64,000 bases of DNA, taken from CAWCWN01 sp963799245 (GTDB taxonomy: Bacteria > Chloroflexota > Ktedonobacteria > Ktedonobacterales > Ktedonobacteraceae). The position numbers and the translations under genes were made by a program. The notes beneath the pieces were generated by a model. The model was not told the DNA's origin and ran no database searches. It saw only the letters and a program-made list of their open reading frames with translations. The stretch is from assembly GCA_963799245.1 (NCBI GenBank), contig CAWCWN010000003.1:558001-622000 (forward strand), given 5' to 3'. Below are positions 54,235 to 62,388 of the stretch, one piece after another. Numbering within the stretch: position 1 is the first letter of the stretch; each line of letters opens with the position of its first letter.

Positions 54235-55302
54235 TTAAAGCAGTCCTTTGTGCACACATAATTCTGCGTTCAATAGCGAACCGCCGGCCGCACCGCGAAT
54301 AGTGTTGTGACCCAGCAAGACGAATTTGTAGCCAAGGATGGGGCAGCGCCGCAGCCGTCCCAGCATCACCGTCATGCCTCGACCCGCGTCCCGGTCACGC
54401 AGCGTCTGGGGGCGGTCCACCTCTGGACGATAGAGCAAAGCGCTGGCCGGAGCGCTGGGCAAACACAGTTGCTGCGGCTCAGGCGTGAAGTTTTGCCAGG
54501 CCGCGATGATCTCCTCGGGTTCGACATCGCGGCCCAGCTCTATGCTCGCACACTCGAGGTGTCCTTCGCGCGTGGCCACGCGGTTACACTGCGCACTCAC
54601 GGCTATGGGTGCAGCGGTAAAGCCCGGGCCCTCCTCCCAGCTGCCCAGCATCTTGCGGGTCTCGCTCTCCAGCTTCTCTTCTTCGCCACCGATATAGGGA
54701 ATGACGTTATCGAGGATATCGTAGGAGGGCAGGCCTGGATAGCCGGCCCCCGAAATAGCTTGCAGCGTCGTGACGAGCACTTTGCGCAGGCCAAATGTCT
54801 GCTGCAGTGGCTTGAGCGCCATCACCAGAGGCGTCGCTGAACAATTGGCATTGGTAACGATGCAGCCTGGCCACTGACGCAGCTTGCGCTGTTGAACGAG
54901 CGCAGCGGCATGGTCGGCATTTACTTCCGGAATGAGCAGCGGCACATCCGCCGCCATGCGATAATTTCTGGCATTACTGAAGACCGCCATGCCGGCGCGC
55001 GCGCAGGCAACCTCTATCTCGCCCGCCACCTCGCCAGGCAGGGCCGAAAAGACGATTTTCACGCCTGGGAATGCTTCTGGTCGGCAGGGCAGCACAGGTA
55101 GATGAGCTACGGAGTCTGGCATCTCGCTGCCGGGCAGGCACCAGCGAGTCGCCTCGCCATAGGCACGACCTGCGTGGCGCTGCGAGGCGGCCAGCGCAAC
55201 CAGTTCAAACCAGGGATGCTCTTGCAGTAGCTCGATAAAGCGTTGGCCAACCATGCCGGTCGCGCCTAAGACTGCGACGGGGATTGGGAATTGTGCTTGC
55301 AT
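54235..55302 (-). CDS. asd: Aspartate-semialdehyde dehydrogenase
   Basis: Asd reduces aspartyl phosphate to aspartate semialdehyde, the branch point to homoserine, threonine, methionine and lysine. GATGMVGQRF is the NADP motif, catalytic Cys154 is in VTNANCSATPL, and a later His (YLYHP-type region) completes the site. The sequence resembles the archaeal/fungal type. It is the last gene of the met operon, 21 bp after lysC; ATG 55302 with GAGGTG is preferred to GTG 55311. Confidence 0.95.
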   Translation of the reverse strand: MQAQFPIPVAVLGATGMVGQRFIELLQEHPWFELVALAASQRHAGRAYGEATRWCLPGSEMPDSVAHLPVLPCRPEAFPGVKIVFSALPGEVAGEIEVACARAGMAVFSNARNYRMAADVPLLIPEVNADHAAALVQQRKLRQWPGCIVTNANCSATPLVMALKPLQQTFGLRKVLVTTLQAISGAGYPGLPSYDILDNVIPYIGGEEEKLESETRKMLGSWEEGPGFTAAPIAVSAQCNRVATREGHLECASIELGRDVEPEEIIAAWQNFTPEPQQLCLPSAPASALLYRPEVDRPQTLRDRDAGRGMTVMLGRLRRCPILGYKFVLLGHNTIRGAAGGSLLNAELCVHKGLL

Positions 55303-55322
55303 GCTCGACACCTCATTAGCTG

Positions 55323-56867
55323 CTATAATGCGCCCAGTTGCTTTTCCTGCGCCGCGTAGCGCACAAGAGGAATGACGGGCGCGATGAGATCGCGGTGAAG
55401 ACAGCGCAGCGCGCGCTCGCCATCACTATCCTCTACAATCAGCGTTATTCCCAGTTCTGAAGCACCCAGGGTGATAACCGGAATACGCTCGCGCGCCAGG
55501 GCGCTGATGGCACGTCCCGGACTCATGGGGTCTAGCGTAAAGCCTGAGCCAATACAGGCGCATGCCGCCAGGCCTGCCCGGCTACGCACGCACCACGTCC
55601 CCTGCGGCTGAAAACTCAAGGCCGCCATCTCTTGCTGCAGGAGGGCGACCACGCTCTCAGCAGCCTGTTCCTCGACCACAAACGAGAGATGATGACCCGA
55701 CGATGAACAGATGGCGACGGGAGCCGCGCCGGCGCGGGCCGCCAGCGCAAAAACCTGCCCTGCATTCTCAGGCGCCCCAAAGAGGTCGGTATTCTCCACC
55801 GTTATCAGCGCCAGGTGACGACGCACGGTAATGGCCGATGCGCCGCTGGGCTGCTTGCCCTCTGGCCCTACAACCGTCCCCCGATTTTGCGAATGGAAGG
55901 TATTGCGCACACGCACGGGGATATTGCGCTGGGCAATGGGAATAAGGGTGCGCGGATGCAGGACTTTCGCGCCAAACCAGGAGAGGCGCGCTGCCTCGGC
56001 ATAGGAAAGCCCCGTGAGCAGGCGCGCATTCATTACCAGGCGCGGATCAGCCGTTAGCACTCCGTCCACGTCGGTATAGATGCTGACCTCTGCGCAATCT
56101 ATGGCCTCGCCGATCACGGTTGCTGAATAGTCCGAGCCGTTGCGACCCAGGGTTGTTGCCCTTCCCGCGCTCGTGCGTCCGATGAAACCCGCCGCGACTG
56201 CTACCACCTGCTGCTCGATCCAGGGCGAGAGAAGCGCCCGCGCGTTGGCGCGCGTCTCATCCACCAGCGGATCGGCTCTGATCGCGGCTCCCAGGGTTGT
56301 TGCGAGTTCAGAGTGTATCTGGCCGGTAATAATGATCTCTTCACGCACAGGCGCTGCTCGCAGGCCAATATCTGCGAGAGAAGCCGCCACCAGTAGCACC
56401 GAGAGGCGCTCACCCCAGCTAGCGATAGCGGCCACGTAGGGGCGCAATTCAGCGCGGCCAGCCAGGACATCGCTGTTGGGAAGAGGCGCCGCTGCGACAA
56501 AGCTGCTCCCTATCTGCTGCCCTAAACGGTCAGCATCCTCTTCAAGCGCTCCGAAGGCCGTCTGCAGCTCGTTACGCAGGTCGTCGCGCCCCGGGGCTGC
56601 ATGAACAGCCTTATCGATGGCGTAGAGGTGCTTCTGTTTTAAGGCCTGCAGCTCATGCTCAAATGCGGCTCGCTCACCAGCACACACGTGGCCGGCGATG
56701 CGCAGCAGCTGATCCGTCACTTTCGCCATGGCCGAAACGACAACAATGGGAAAGGCTTCGGCCGGATCATTGAACGTGCGGGCAACGATATGCGCGACCC
56801 GCCGTATGCGTTCGCCATTGCCGAGAGAGGTTCCACCAAATTTTAAAACTTGTACAGAAGATTTCAT
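55323..56867 (-). CDS. lysC: Aspartate kinase
   Basis: Aspartokinase starts the aspartate pathway. KFGGTSLGNGERIRR opens the catalytic domain and the FIGRTSAGRATTLGRNGSDYSA region completes it. Two C-terminal ACT domains (from ~330) suggest amino acid feedback, but which amino acid cannot be read from sequence. ATG 56867 is chosen over 56882. At ~514 aa it is longer than LysC and has no homoserine dehydrogenase fused. It is cotranscribed with asd. Confidence 0.94.
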   Translation of the reverse strand: MKSSVQVLKFGGTSLGNGERIRRVAHIVARTFNDPAEAFPIVVVSAMAKVTDQLLRIAGHVCAGERAAFEHELQALKQKHLYAIDKAVHAAPGRDDLRNELQTAFGALEEDADRLGQQIGSSFVAAAPLPNSDVLAGRAELRPYVAAIASWGERLSVLLVAASLADIGLRAAPVREEIIITGQIHSELATTLGAAIRADPLVDETRANARALLSPWIEQQVVAVAAGFIGRTSAGRATTLGRNGSDYSATVIGEAIDCAEVSIYTDVDGVLTADPRLVMNARLLTGLSYAEAARLSWFGAKVLHPRTLIPIAQRNIPVRVRNTFHSQNRGTVVGPEGKQPSGASAITVRRHLALITVENTDLFGAPENAGQVFALAARAGAAPVAICSSSGHHLSFVVEEQAAESVVALLQQEMAALSFQPQGTWCVRSRAGLAACACIGSGFTLDPMSPGRAISALARERIPVITLGASELGITLIVEDSDGERALRCLHRDLIAPVIPLVRYAAQEKQLGAL

Positions 56868-56936
56868 AAGATCACCATGCAATCGAATAATGGAACGAGG
56901 GCAAATCCGGGCTTTGCCCGCTCAATGCAACCAGGC

Positions 56937-56972
56937 AGGCCTGTTCAGTCTATCTTTATAAACTGAACAGGC
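56937..56972. terminator. Hairpin between metY and lysC
   Basis: GGCCTGTTCAGT pairs with ACTGAACAGGCC across a ~12-nt loop, just after metY stops. No T-run follows on the operon strand. It may stabilise the metX-metY message or reduce transcription into lysC-asd. Confidence 0.65.
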
Positions 56973-56979
56973 CATATAC

Positions 56980-58302
56980 CTACGCGCCGGCAGGCGTGCT
57001 GACGTCAGCTACAGCGGCTTTCAGGGCCTGGTCGAGATCCTCGATCAGGTCGTCCACCGTCTCCAGGCCGATGGAGAGGCGGACGAAATCAGGTGTCACA
57101 CCCGTCTCAAACTGCTCCTCCTCCGTCAACTGTGAATGCGTGGTGCTGGCAGGATGGATGATCAGGGACTTGGCATCCCCCACATTCGCCAGGTGCGAGA
57201 ACAGCTCGACGTGGCGAATCAGCTGCTTGCCGGCCTCCAGGCCGCCTTTGATACCAAAGCCGAGGATTGCGCCGTAGCCGTGCGTGTGGTACCTGGCCGC
57301 CAGCTCGTGCTGTGGATGACTCGCCAGCCCCGGATAGCTGACCCAGTCCACCGAGGGGTGGCCCTCCAGGAACTCGGCGACACGCAGGGCGTTCTGGCTG
57401 TGGCGCTCCATGCGCAGGGGTAGCGTCTCCAGGCCCTGCAGGAAGAGCCAGGAATTAAAGGGGGTCGTGGCGGGACCAAGGTCCCGCAGCAGCTGCACGC
57501 GGGCCTTGATAATGTACGCCAGGGGGCCCAGCGCCTCGACGTAACGCACGCCATGATACGAAGGATCAGGCTCAGTTAGCGACGGGAAGCGGCCATTGGT
57601 CCAGTCGAACTTCCCGCTATCGACGATGACGCCACCGATGGAGGTACCATGGCCGCCAATGAACTTGGTTGCCGAGTGGACCACGATATCGGCGCCATGC
57701 TTCAGCGGCTGTACCAGGTATGGCGTTGGCAGGGTATTGTCTATGATCAACGGTATTCCATGCTCGTGCGCTATGTCGGCTACCGCCGCAATATCCAGCG
57801 TATCCAGGCGCGGATTGCCCACAGATTCGGCGTATACAGCCCTGGTGCGATCATTAATGGCGGCGCGAAAATTATCAGGCGTACGGCTGTCTACAAAGCG
57901 CACGGTGACGCCCAGCTTGGGCAGCGTATAGTGGAAGAGGTTATACGTACCGCCATAGAGGCTGGCCGAGGAAACTATCTCATCGCCCGCACTAGCCAGA
58001 TTCAAAATAGCCAGTGTCTCCGCCGCCTGGCCAGATGCCGTGGCAAGGGCGCCTATGCCCCCCTCAAGCGCGGCCACCCGGCGCTCAAAAGCGTCCTGGG
58101 TCGGATTCATAATGCGTGTATAGATGTTGCCAAATTGCTTCAGGCCAAAGAGATTGGCGGCGTGCTCGGGACTATCAAAAACATACGAGCTCGTCTGGTA
58201 GATGGGGACGGCACGCGCCCCTGTCGCGCTATCCGCCGTCTCCTGGCCAGCATGTAAAGAGAGTGTTTCAAAACCATAACTGCGATTACTGTTCAGTGCC
58301 AT
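56980..58302 (-). CDS. metY: O-acetylhomoserine sulfhydrylase (aminocarboxypropyltransferase)
   Basis: MetY makes homocysteine from O-acetylhomoserine and sulfide. It is a PLP enzyme: the lysine is in HSATKFIGGHGTSIG near residue 210, and ALGPLAYIIKARVQLLRDLG belongs to the long MetY C-domain. At 440 aa it is longer than the MetB family and so fits direct sulfhydrylation. It lies 48 bp after metX and takes its product. Confidence 0.95.
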   Translation of the reverse strand: MALNSNRSYGFETLSLHAGQETADSATGARAVPIYQTSSYVFDSPEHAANLFGLKQFGNIYTRIMNPTQDAFERRVAALEGGIGALATASGQAAETLAILNLASAGDEIVSSASLYGGTYNLFHYTLPKLGVTVRFVDSRTPDNFRAAINDRTRAVYAESVGNPRLDTLDIAAVADIAHEHGIPLIIDNTLPTPYLVQPLKHGADIVVHSATKFIGGHGTSIGGVIVDSGKFDWTNGRFPSLTEPDPSYHGVRYVEALGPLAYIIKARVQLLRDLGPATTPFNSWLFLQGLETLPLRMERHSQNALRVAEFLEGHPSVDWVSYPGLASHPQHELAARYHTHGYGAILGFGIKGGLEAGKQLIRHVELFSHLANVGDAKSLIIHPASTTHSQLTEEEQFETGVTPDFVRLSIGLETVDDLIEDLDQALKAAVADVSTPAGA

Positions 58303-58350
58303 TGCTTGTCTACTCCTTTTGTGTAACAGGTTATGTGCAGGCGCAATCCG

Positions 58351-59499
58351 CTACGCCTCCAGCAAACTCAGTGCAGCGGTCATCTGCTGCCACTCTTTGA
58401 GAAAAGCATCATGACCATGCGGTGAATCCAGCTCGGTATATGTGGCCTTCCCTCCGAGCGATCGCACCTGATCGGCCAGGGAACGCACCTGGGCCGCCGG
58501 AAAAAGAAAATCAGACCGAATGCCAATCAAGAGCATATTACTGCGCAAACGCCGCAGGGCGGCCTCCAGCGAAGCATACCCCTCACTGGCATCATACAAA
58601 TCCATAGCACGACTGATGTAGAGATAGCTATTAGCATCAAAACGCCGCGCCAGGGAGGCGCCCTGGTAATAGAGATAGCCCTCCACGTCAAAGCGTCCGC
58701 CGAGATCGGCCTCACCGCTCGGCGAGGGAATGTGCATGGCCCCGGCCGCCTGGCGGTCGAAGCGCATCTGCATGCCCTCCTCGCTTTGATACGTGATCAT
58801 CGCCAGCATGCGAGCGATGGCCAGGCCCGCGCCGGGCCCCGCACCGGGCATATAGTCTCCTTGTCGCCACTGCGGATCAAGCATAATAGCCTGGCGCTCC
58901 ACCTCACTGAAAGCGACGGCCTGCGCCGTGAGGGCAGCGGTCGCCGCGACGACGACGACGTTGCGCACCATTCCTGGATAGGTCAGCGCCCATTCCAGCG
59001 CCTGCTGACCGCCAATCGAACCGCCAGCCACAGCCGCCAGCCGGCGCACGCCCAGGTGCTCGAGTAACCTGCGCTGGGCATGCACCATGTCGCGGATAGT
59101 CACCAGGGGAAAGCGCATAGCGTAAGGACGCCCTGTGCGGGGGTCAAAAGACGCCGGCCCGGTACTGCCATAGCAACTCCCAAGAATATTTGAACAGATG
59201 ACAAAGTAACGAGTTGTGTCGAAAGGTCGCCCTTGACCTATGAGTGGATTCCACCATGCGGCCCTGGGATCGTCAGGGTGTTCAACATCATGCGCGTGCG
59301 CATTACCGGTCAAGGCGTGCGTAATCAGGATGGCATTATCACCTTCAGCATTAAGAGTTCCCCAGCTCTCGTACGCCAACGTGACGGGGCCGAGCTCTCC
59401 ACCGCGCTGCAGCGGCAACGAGTCAAAGGTATATGTGAACAACTGGTTTGTGGAGGCAGGGCGTATGTCTCCTCCGACCGCATGCTCAACCTGTACCAC
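58351..59499 (-). CDS. metX: Homoserine O-acetyltransferase
   Basis: MetX activates homoserine for sulfur uptake. It is an alpha/beta hydrolase with nucleophile Ser in AVAGGSIGGQQALEW, a GS-rich acyl region, and a late His in DSPHGHDAFL. ORF extends to 59544, but that part is the terminator stem and its T-run; GTG 59499 follows AGAGAGGAG. The T-box/SAM-I leader lies directly upstream. Acetyl versus succinyl donor is not certain from sequence, but pairing with metY favours acetyl. Confidence 0.94.
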   Translation of the reverse strand: MVQVEHAVGGDIRPASTNQLFTYTFDSLPLQRGGELGPVTLAYESWGTLNAEGDNAILITHALTGNAHAHDVEHPDDPRAAWWNPLIGQGRPFDTTRYFVICSNILGSCYGSTGPASFDPRTGRPYAMRFPLVTIRDMVHAQRRLLEHLGVRRLAAVAGGSIGGQQALEWALTYPGMVRNVVVVAATAALTAQAVAFSEVERQAIMLDPQWRQGDYMPGAGPGAGLAIARMLAMITYQSEEGMQMRFDRQAAGAMHIPSPSGEADLGGRFDVEGYLYYQGASLARRFDANSYLYISRAMDLYDASEGYASLEAALRRLRSNMLLIGIRSDFLFPAAQVRSLADQVRSLGGKATYTELDSPHGHDAFLKEWQQMTAALSLLEA

Positions 59500-59530
59500 C
59501 GGTGCCCACTCCTCTCTGCAAAATTGATAC

Positions 59531-59567
59531 AAAAAAACCCTCACCCTTCCTGACAGGGGCGAGGGGT
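59531..59567 (-). terminator. T-box intrinsic terminator
   Basis: On the minus strand ACCCCTCGCCCCT pairs with AGGAAGGGTGAGGGT and is followed by TTTTTTT. It lies immediately downstream of the T-box sequence and 30 nt before the metX GTG. Confidence 0.85.
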
Positions 59568-59812
59568 AAACAGTTTCGCGGTACCACCCTGGTTTGTTGA
59601 CACCTCACGATATCAACCTTTATGAGTGCCGTTCCAGCTCTACGCCTCACAACACTCCGGTCTCTAACGGGACCAAGCGGCCCGGCCTACTACCCGAGGG
59701 AATTCAACCTGCAACTCCGAGGTCATATTCAACGCTGGTGCGGCATTGACATCTCATCATCGTCAACTCTCTGTAGCCGTCCGTAACGTTTACTCGTCCT
59801 CTTCATCGTCAT
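59531..59812 (-). promoter_or_regulatory. T-box riboswitch, methionine specificity
   Basis: The leader has the AGTA box of stem I (GACGAGTA), AGAGAG in the distal part, the specifier region GAAT-ATG-ACCTCGGAG, and the full T-box AGGGTGGTACCGCG (59590-59577). The specifier triplet AUG (59726-59724) reads methionine. The TGGT of the T-box bulge matches a tRNA with discriminator A, as tRNA-Met has. Uncharged tRNA-Met should stabilise the antiterminator and prevent the stop at 59531-59567. Confidence 0.9.
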
Positions 59813-59849
59813 TTGCTTGACTTATTAAAGCACACATTGTGCAGGCAAC

Positions 59850-59874
59850 AAAAAACCCCTGCATCTCAGGGGTT
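59850..59874 (-). terminator. SAM-I riboswitch terminator
   Basis: On the minus strand AACCCCT-gagatgc-AGGGGTT followed by TTTTTT. It is the expression platform of the SAM-I aptamer just upstream; the P1 3' strand and the following GGGG can pair with its CCCC to form an antiterminator. Confidence 0.87.
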
Positions 59875-59893
59875 AGCAACTTTGCCGCTTCCC

Positions 59894-59996
59894 CTCATCT
59901 CGCGGATTACTCCGCCGGAATTGGCACCTTCCCTGCGACTTTGCAAGGGGGTTGCCGGGCTTCATAGGGCCGTTTCCCTCCACCTCTCTGGATGAG
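59894..59996 (-). promoter_or_regulatory. SAM-I riboswitch
   Basis: The S-box consensus is complete: AGAGAGGTGGAGGGA, GGCCC-TATGAAGCCCGGCAACC, AAGGTGCCAATTCC and a closing GAGATGAG that pairs with CTCATC at the start (P1). A terminator lies ~20 nt after it. SAM binding should favour termination. It regulates metX-metY-lysC-asd. Confidence 0.95.
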
Positions 59997-60049
59997 AGCA
60001 GATATCACTGCACATGTAAAATTGTAAAGGCGCTTCTTATTTGTAAGTA

Positions 60050-60079
60050 AGTATACAGAAGAGACCTCCCTCGTGTCAA
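60050..60079 (-). promoter_or_regulatory. Promoter of the methionine operon
   Basis: On the minus strand TTGACA (60079-60074) and TATACT (60055-60050) are separated by 18 bp. Transcription would start near 60043 and the SAM-I aptamer begins ~45 nt later. Confidence 0.85.
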
Positions 60080-60152
60080 GGGGAGGCGACAACTAATCTC
60101 ATGTATGTATTTAACGCGAGCAGCAGGTCATCTTTATCATCCCAGATTTATC

Positions 60153-61910
60153 TCACAACTTCCACACTCTCGCATAGTGGAATGCTACTTCCGTTGGATG
60201 AGCGTTATTTGGATCGGCCTGGAAGCCAATTTGTCCACTGCTAAAGGAGCTGTCAGTCACGCTAGCGATTTGCTGGTGGTTCACATACAGCGTGATTATG
60301 CTCCCTTGGGCTGTCACAGCAAGGAGGTTGCTTTGATTCAAACCCTGCTTGATGGCTGCGCTGTTGTCATTCTTCAATTGGGTGGGGGTGGATCCATTCA
60401 TACGCCAGAGGAAGTAAGTCCCATCTTGATTGACCTCGAAATGGTAATAGTTGCCCGTAGCAGTAGCCGTCTGGCGGAAGTCGATGCCACCACCACCGTC
60501 GCCCTGGATAATTTGCATCTGTACCTCAAAGGTGAAGTCGCCGAAGTTGGAGACATGAGCCAGACAGTCGTTATTAAAGTTTGGATTGGGAGCGTTCACA
60601 TTGTAAGATCCATCCGCAAAAAAACAATTGATTGAAGAGTCGTCCCATTTGTATCCCCGGCTATTGTCATGCAAGGGGTCAGAGAGGGCCAACGTCCCAC
60701 TATAAGGGAAATAGGGATTCGCTGTTGCAGCCGTGGCAGATCCCTGCGTATGGTGCTGGTTCTGTCGGAGTACGGCTATATAGGTAAAGAGTCCGCTGCC
60801 TGCGATCACAAGGAAGATAACGGCGAGAAGCGCTACCAGCAGACGTGTTGATAGACGCCGAGGCTGTTTTATTTGCGGTGGGCCAGCAGGCAGAGGCTGA
60901 GGGTTAGAGAGGGACCGCCGGGCAAGGGAAGGTCTGGCGAGAGGCATGCGAGGAACTCCAGAGCCGGGAGGAGTCGATATGCCAGCGGGTATCGTTGAGG
61001 AAGCAGAAGGCCCGTGCACATCTGAAGGCGTAGGAGAAGGAGCGTCAGATGCTGATCCAGCAGATGGATCGCGATACGCTGGAGGCATATGTGGCGTGAT
61101 CCTGCAAGCCTGTTCAAAGGCATTGGCAAAGGCCCGCACGCTGCCAAAGCGCCGATACGGATCCTTTTCCAGGGCCGTAAGCACCACCTGATCGAGCTCC
61201 GGCGAGATGGACGGTATTTTCTGCGCTAAGGGGAGAGGAGGAGTCAGCAGATGCTGGCTTGCGATTTCAGAGAAGGACCCCTCGAAAGGACACCTCCCGC
61301 ACAGCCATTCATATACGACAATCCCCAGTGCGTATTGATCGCTGGCCAGGCGAGGTTTACCCTGCAGTTGTTCCGGAGCCATATAAAGAGGTGAGCCGGC
61401 CACTTCCTGGGTGCTTTGGAAGCGTGAGCTCTGGGCGAGCAACGCAACCCCGAAGTCAGAGAGCAAGATCTCCTGGTTCGGCCCGATCAGCAGATTCTCC
61501 GGCTTGATATCCCGATGGATTACCTTGTGCTCATGGGCGTACTGCAAGCCCTCAGCCACCTGCTCGAGGTAGTCCACAATCGTCGAGAGCGGAAGGGGGA
61601 CGCCTCTCGAGTGACGCTGACGCAGGGTGCCACCCGGAGCATAGGCCATGATGAGGAAAGGAGTGTCCTCCTGCACATCAAAGTCAAGGACACGCACGAT
61701 ATGCGGGTGCTCCAGATGAGCGATGATGCTCGCCTCTTGCTGGAAATGTTCGAATTCACCAGGCGCGGTCAGGCGCGTTTGCAGGACTTTGACTGCAGCC
61801 TGCGTGCCCAGGAGCACATGTTCTCCCAGGTAGACCTCAGCAAAGCTCCCTTGTCCGATCAAGCGCACCAGACGATACTTGCCAAGCTGTTGTCCGATGC
61901 GATGAGCCAT
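60153..61910 (-). CDS. Membrane Ser/Thr protein kinase with lectin-like tail
   Basis: All kinase motifs are present: GQGSFAEV (19-26), Lys41, HRD (132-134) and DFG (152-154). A Pro/Ser-rich juxtamembrane region (~270-350) precedes one helix (~357-380), then a ~190-residue beta-rich outer domain with FTFEVQMQIIQGDGGGGIDFRQ and NYYHFEVNQDGTYFLWRM, the pattern of LamG/DUF1080 jelly-roll domains that bind carbohydrate. It likely senses an extracellular glycan. GAAAGG precedes the start. Confidence 0.92.
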   Translation of the reverse strand: MAHRIGQQLGKYRLVRLIGQGSFAEVYLGEHVLLGTQAAVKVLQTRLTAPGEFEHFQQEASIIAHLEHPHIVRVLDFDVQEDTPFLIMAYAPGGTLRQRHSRGVPLPLSTIVDYLEQVAEGLQYAHEHKVIHRDIKPENLLIGPNQEILLSDFGVALLAQSSRFQSTQEVAGSPLYMAPEQLQGKPRLASDQYALGIVVYEWLCGRCPFEGSFSEIASQHLLTPPLPLAQKIPSISPELDQVVLTALEKDPYRRFGSVRAFANAFEQACRITPHMPPAYRDPSAGSASDAPSPTPSDVHGPSASSTIPAGISTPPGSGVPRMPLARPSLARRSLSNPQPLPAGPPQIKQPRRLSTRLLVALLAVIFLVIAGSGLFTYIAVLRQNQHHTQGSATAATANPYFPYSGTLALSDPLHDNSRGYKWDDSSINCFFADGSYNVNAPNPNFNNDCLAHVSNFGDFTFEVQMQIIQGDGGGGIDFRQTATATGNYYHFEVNQDGTYFLWRMNGSTPTQLKNDNSAAIKQGLNQSNLLAVTAQGSIITLYVNHQQIASVTDSSFSSGQIGFQADPNNAHPTEVAFHYARVWKL

Positions 61911-62274
61911 CGACCCATCCTTTCTGAGAGCATTCTGCTCTCAATGGCCTGAGCGCACTAATCATCCCTTTGAACAATATCGTTCATTTGTTTCATTTCT
62001 GAAGAGATAACGTGCGGATATTTCCCACATGCCTGACGCTCCATAAGAGGTCATGAGCCGTACAGGAGCATGTATATCTGTACAACAAGTGAACTTCTGC
62101 TGCAAAGTTGCCACAAGCTGTAGGCCTGTTTGTATCACATCTGTGATAAGGACCTTTACGACTGTTAATCGTTTGTGAGGCCCGGAGGTTATGGTAAAAA
62201 GGTGAGGAGCTTTAGGACAGGGCTTTGGCCTGGCATGGGAAGGGGCCAAAACTGGTCACAGGGGCGAGTACGGA
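61911..62274. other. Kinase promoter region and upstream of the intron end
   Basis: Gene-free. An inverted repeat GAGAGCA-ttc-TGCTCTC (61926-61942) lies in the kinase leader and may be an operator. The part from ~62190 is purine-rich and may be the tail of intron domain IV. No reverse-transcriptase frame is visible. Confidence 0.5.
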
Positions 62275-62348
62275 AAGCGGAGTGCCTGGAAACAGGCCCG
62301 CTCCGTTTGGAAGGGGGGAAAGACCGCAAGGTCCTACCTGATCCTTAT
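62275..62348 (+). mobile_element. Group II intron 3' end, domains V and VI
   Basis: Domain V is 34 nt (62275-62308): AAGCGGAG, U, GCCUG, GAAA loop, CAGGC, CCG bulge, CUCCGUUU. Its size, AGC triad, GNRA loop and bulge position match the group II consensus. Domain VI follows: AAGG...GACC-GCAA-GGTC...CCTT (62311-62346) with an unpaired A in the 3' strand (CTACCTGAT), and the intron would end near CTTAT. Only ~360 bp separate it from the kinase gene, so domains I-III and the RT gene are missing: it is a truncated copy. Confidence 0.82.
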
Positions 62349-62388
62349 CGTAGCCAGTACACACGCTAAAGAAAGGGTGTGATAAGCT

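Noticed and set aside
59500..59544. Upstream extension of metX to 59544
   Set aside because: That reading frame passes through the T-box terminator stem and its T-run; GTG 59499 has a good ribosome site.
62175..62369. 64-codon ORF through the intron domain V and VI
   Set aside because: The sequence is explained by the RNA structure and the translation resembles no protein.
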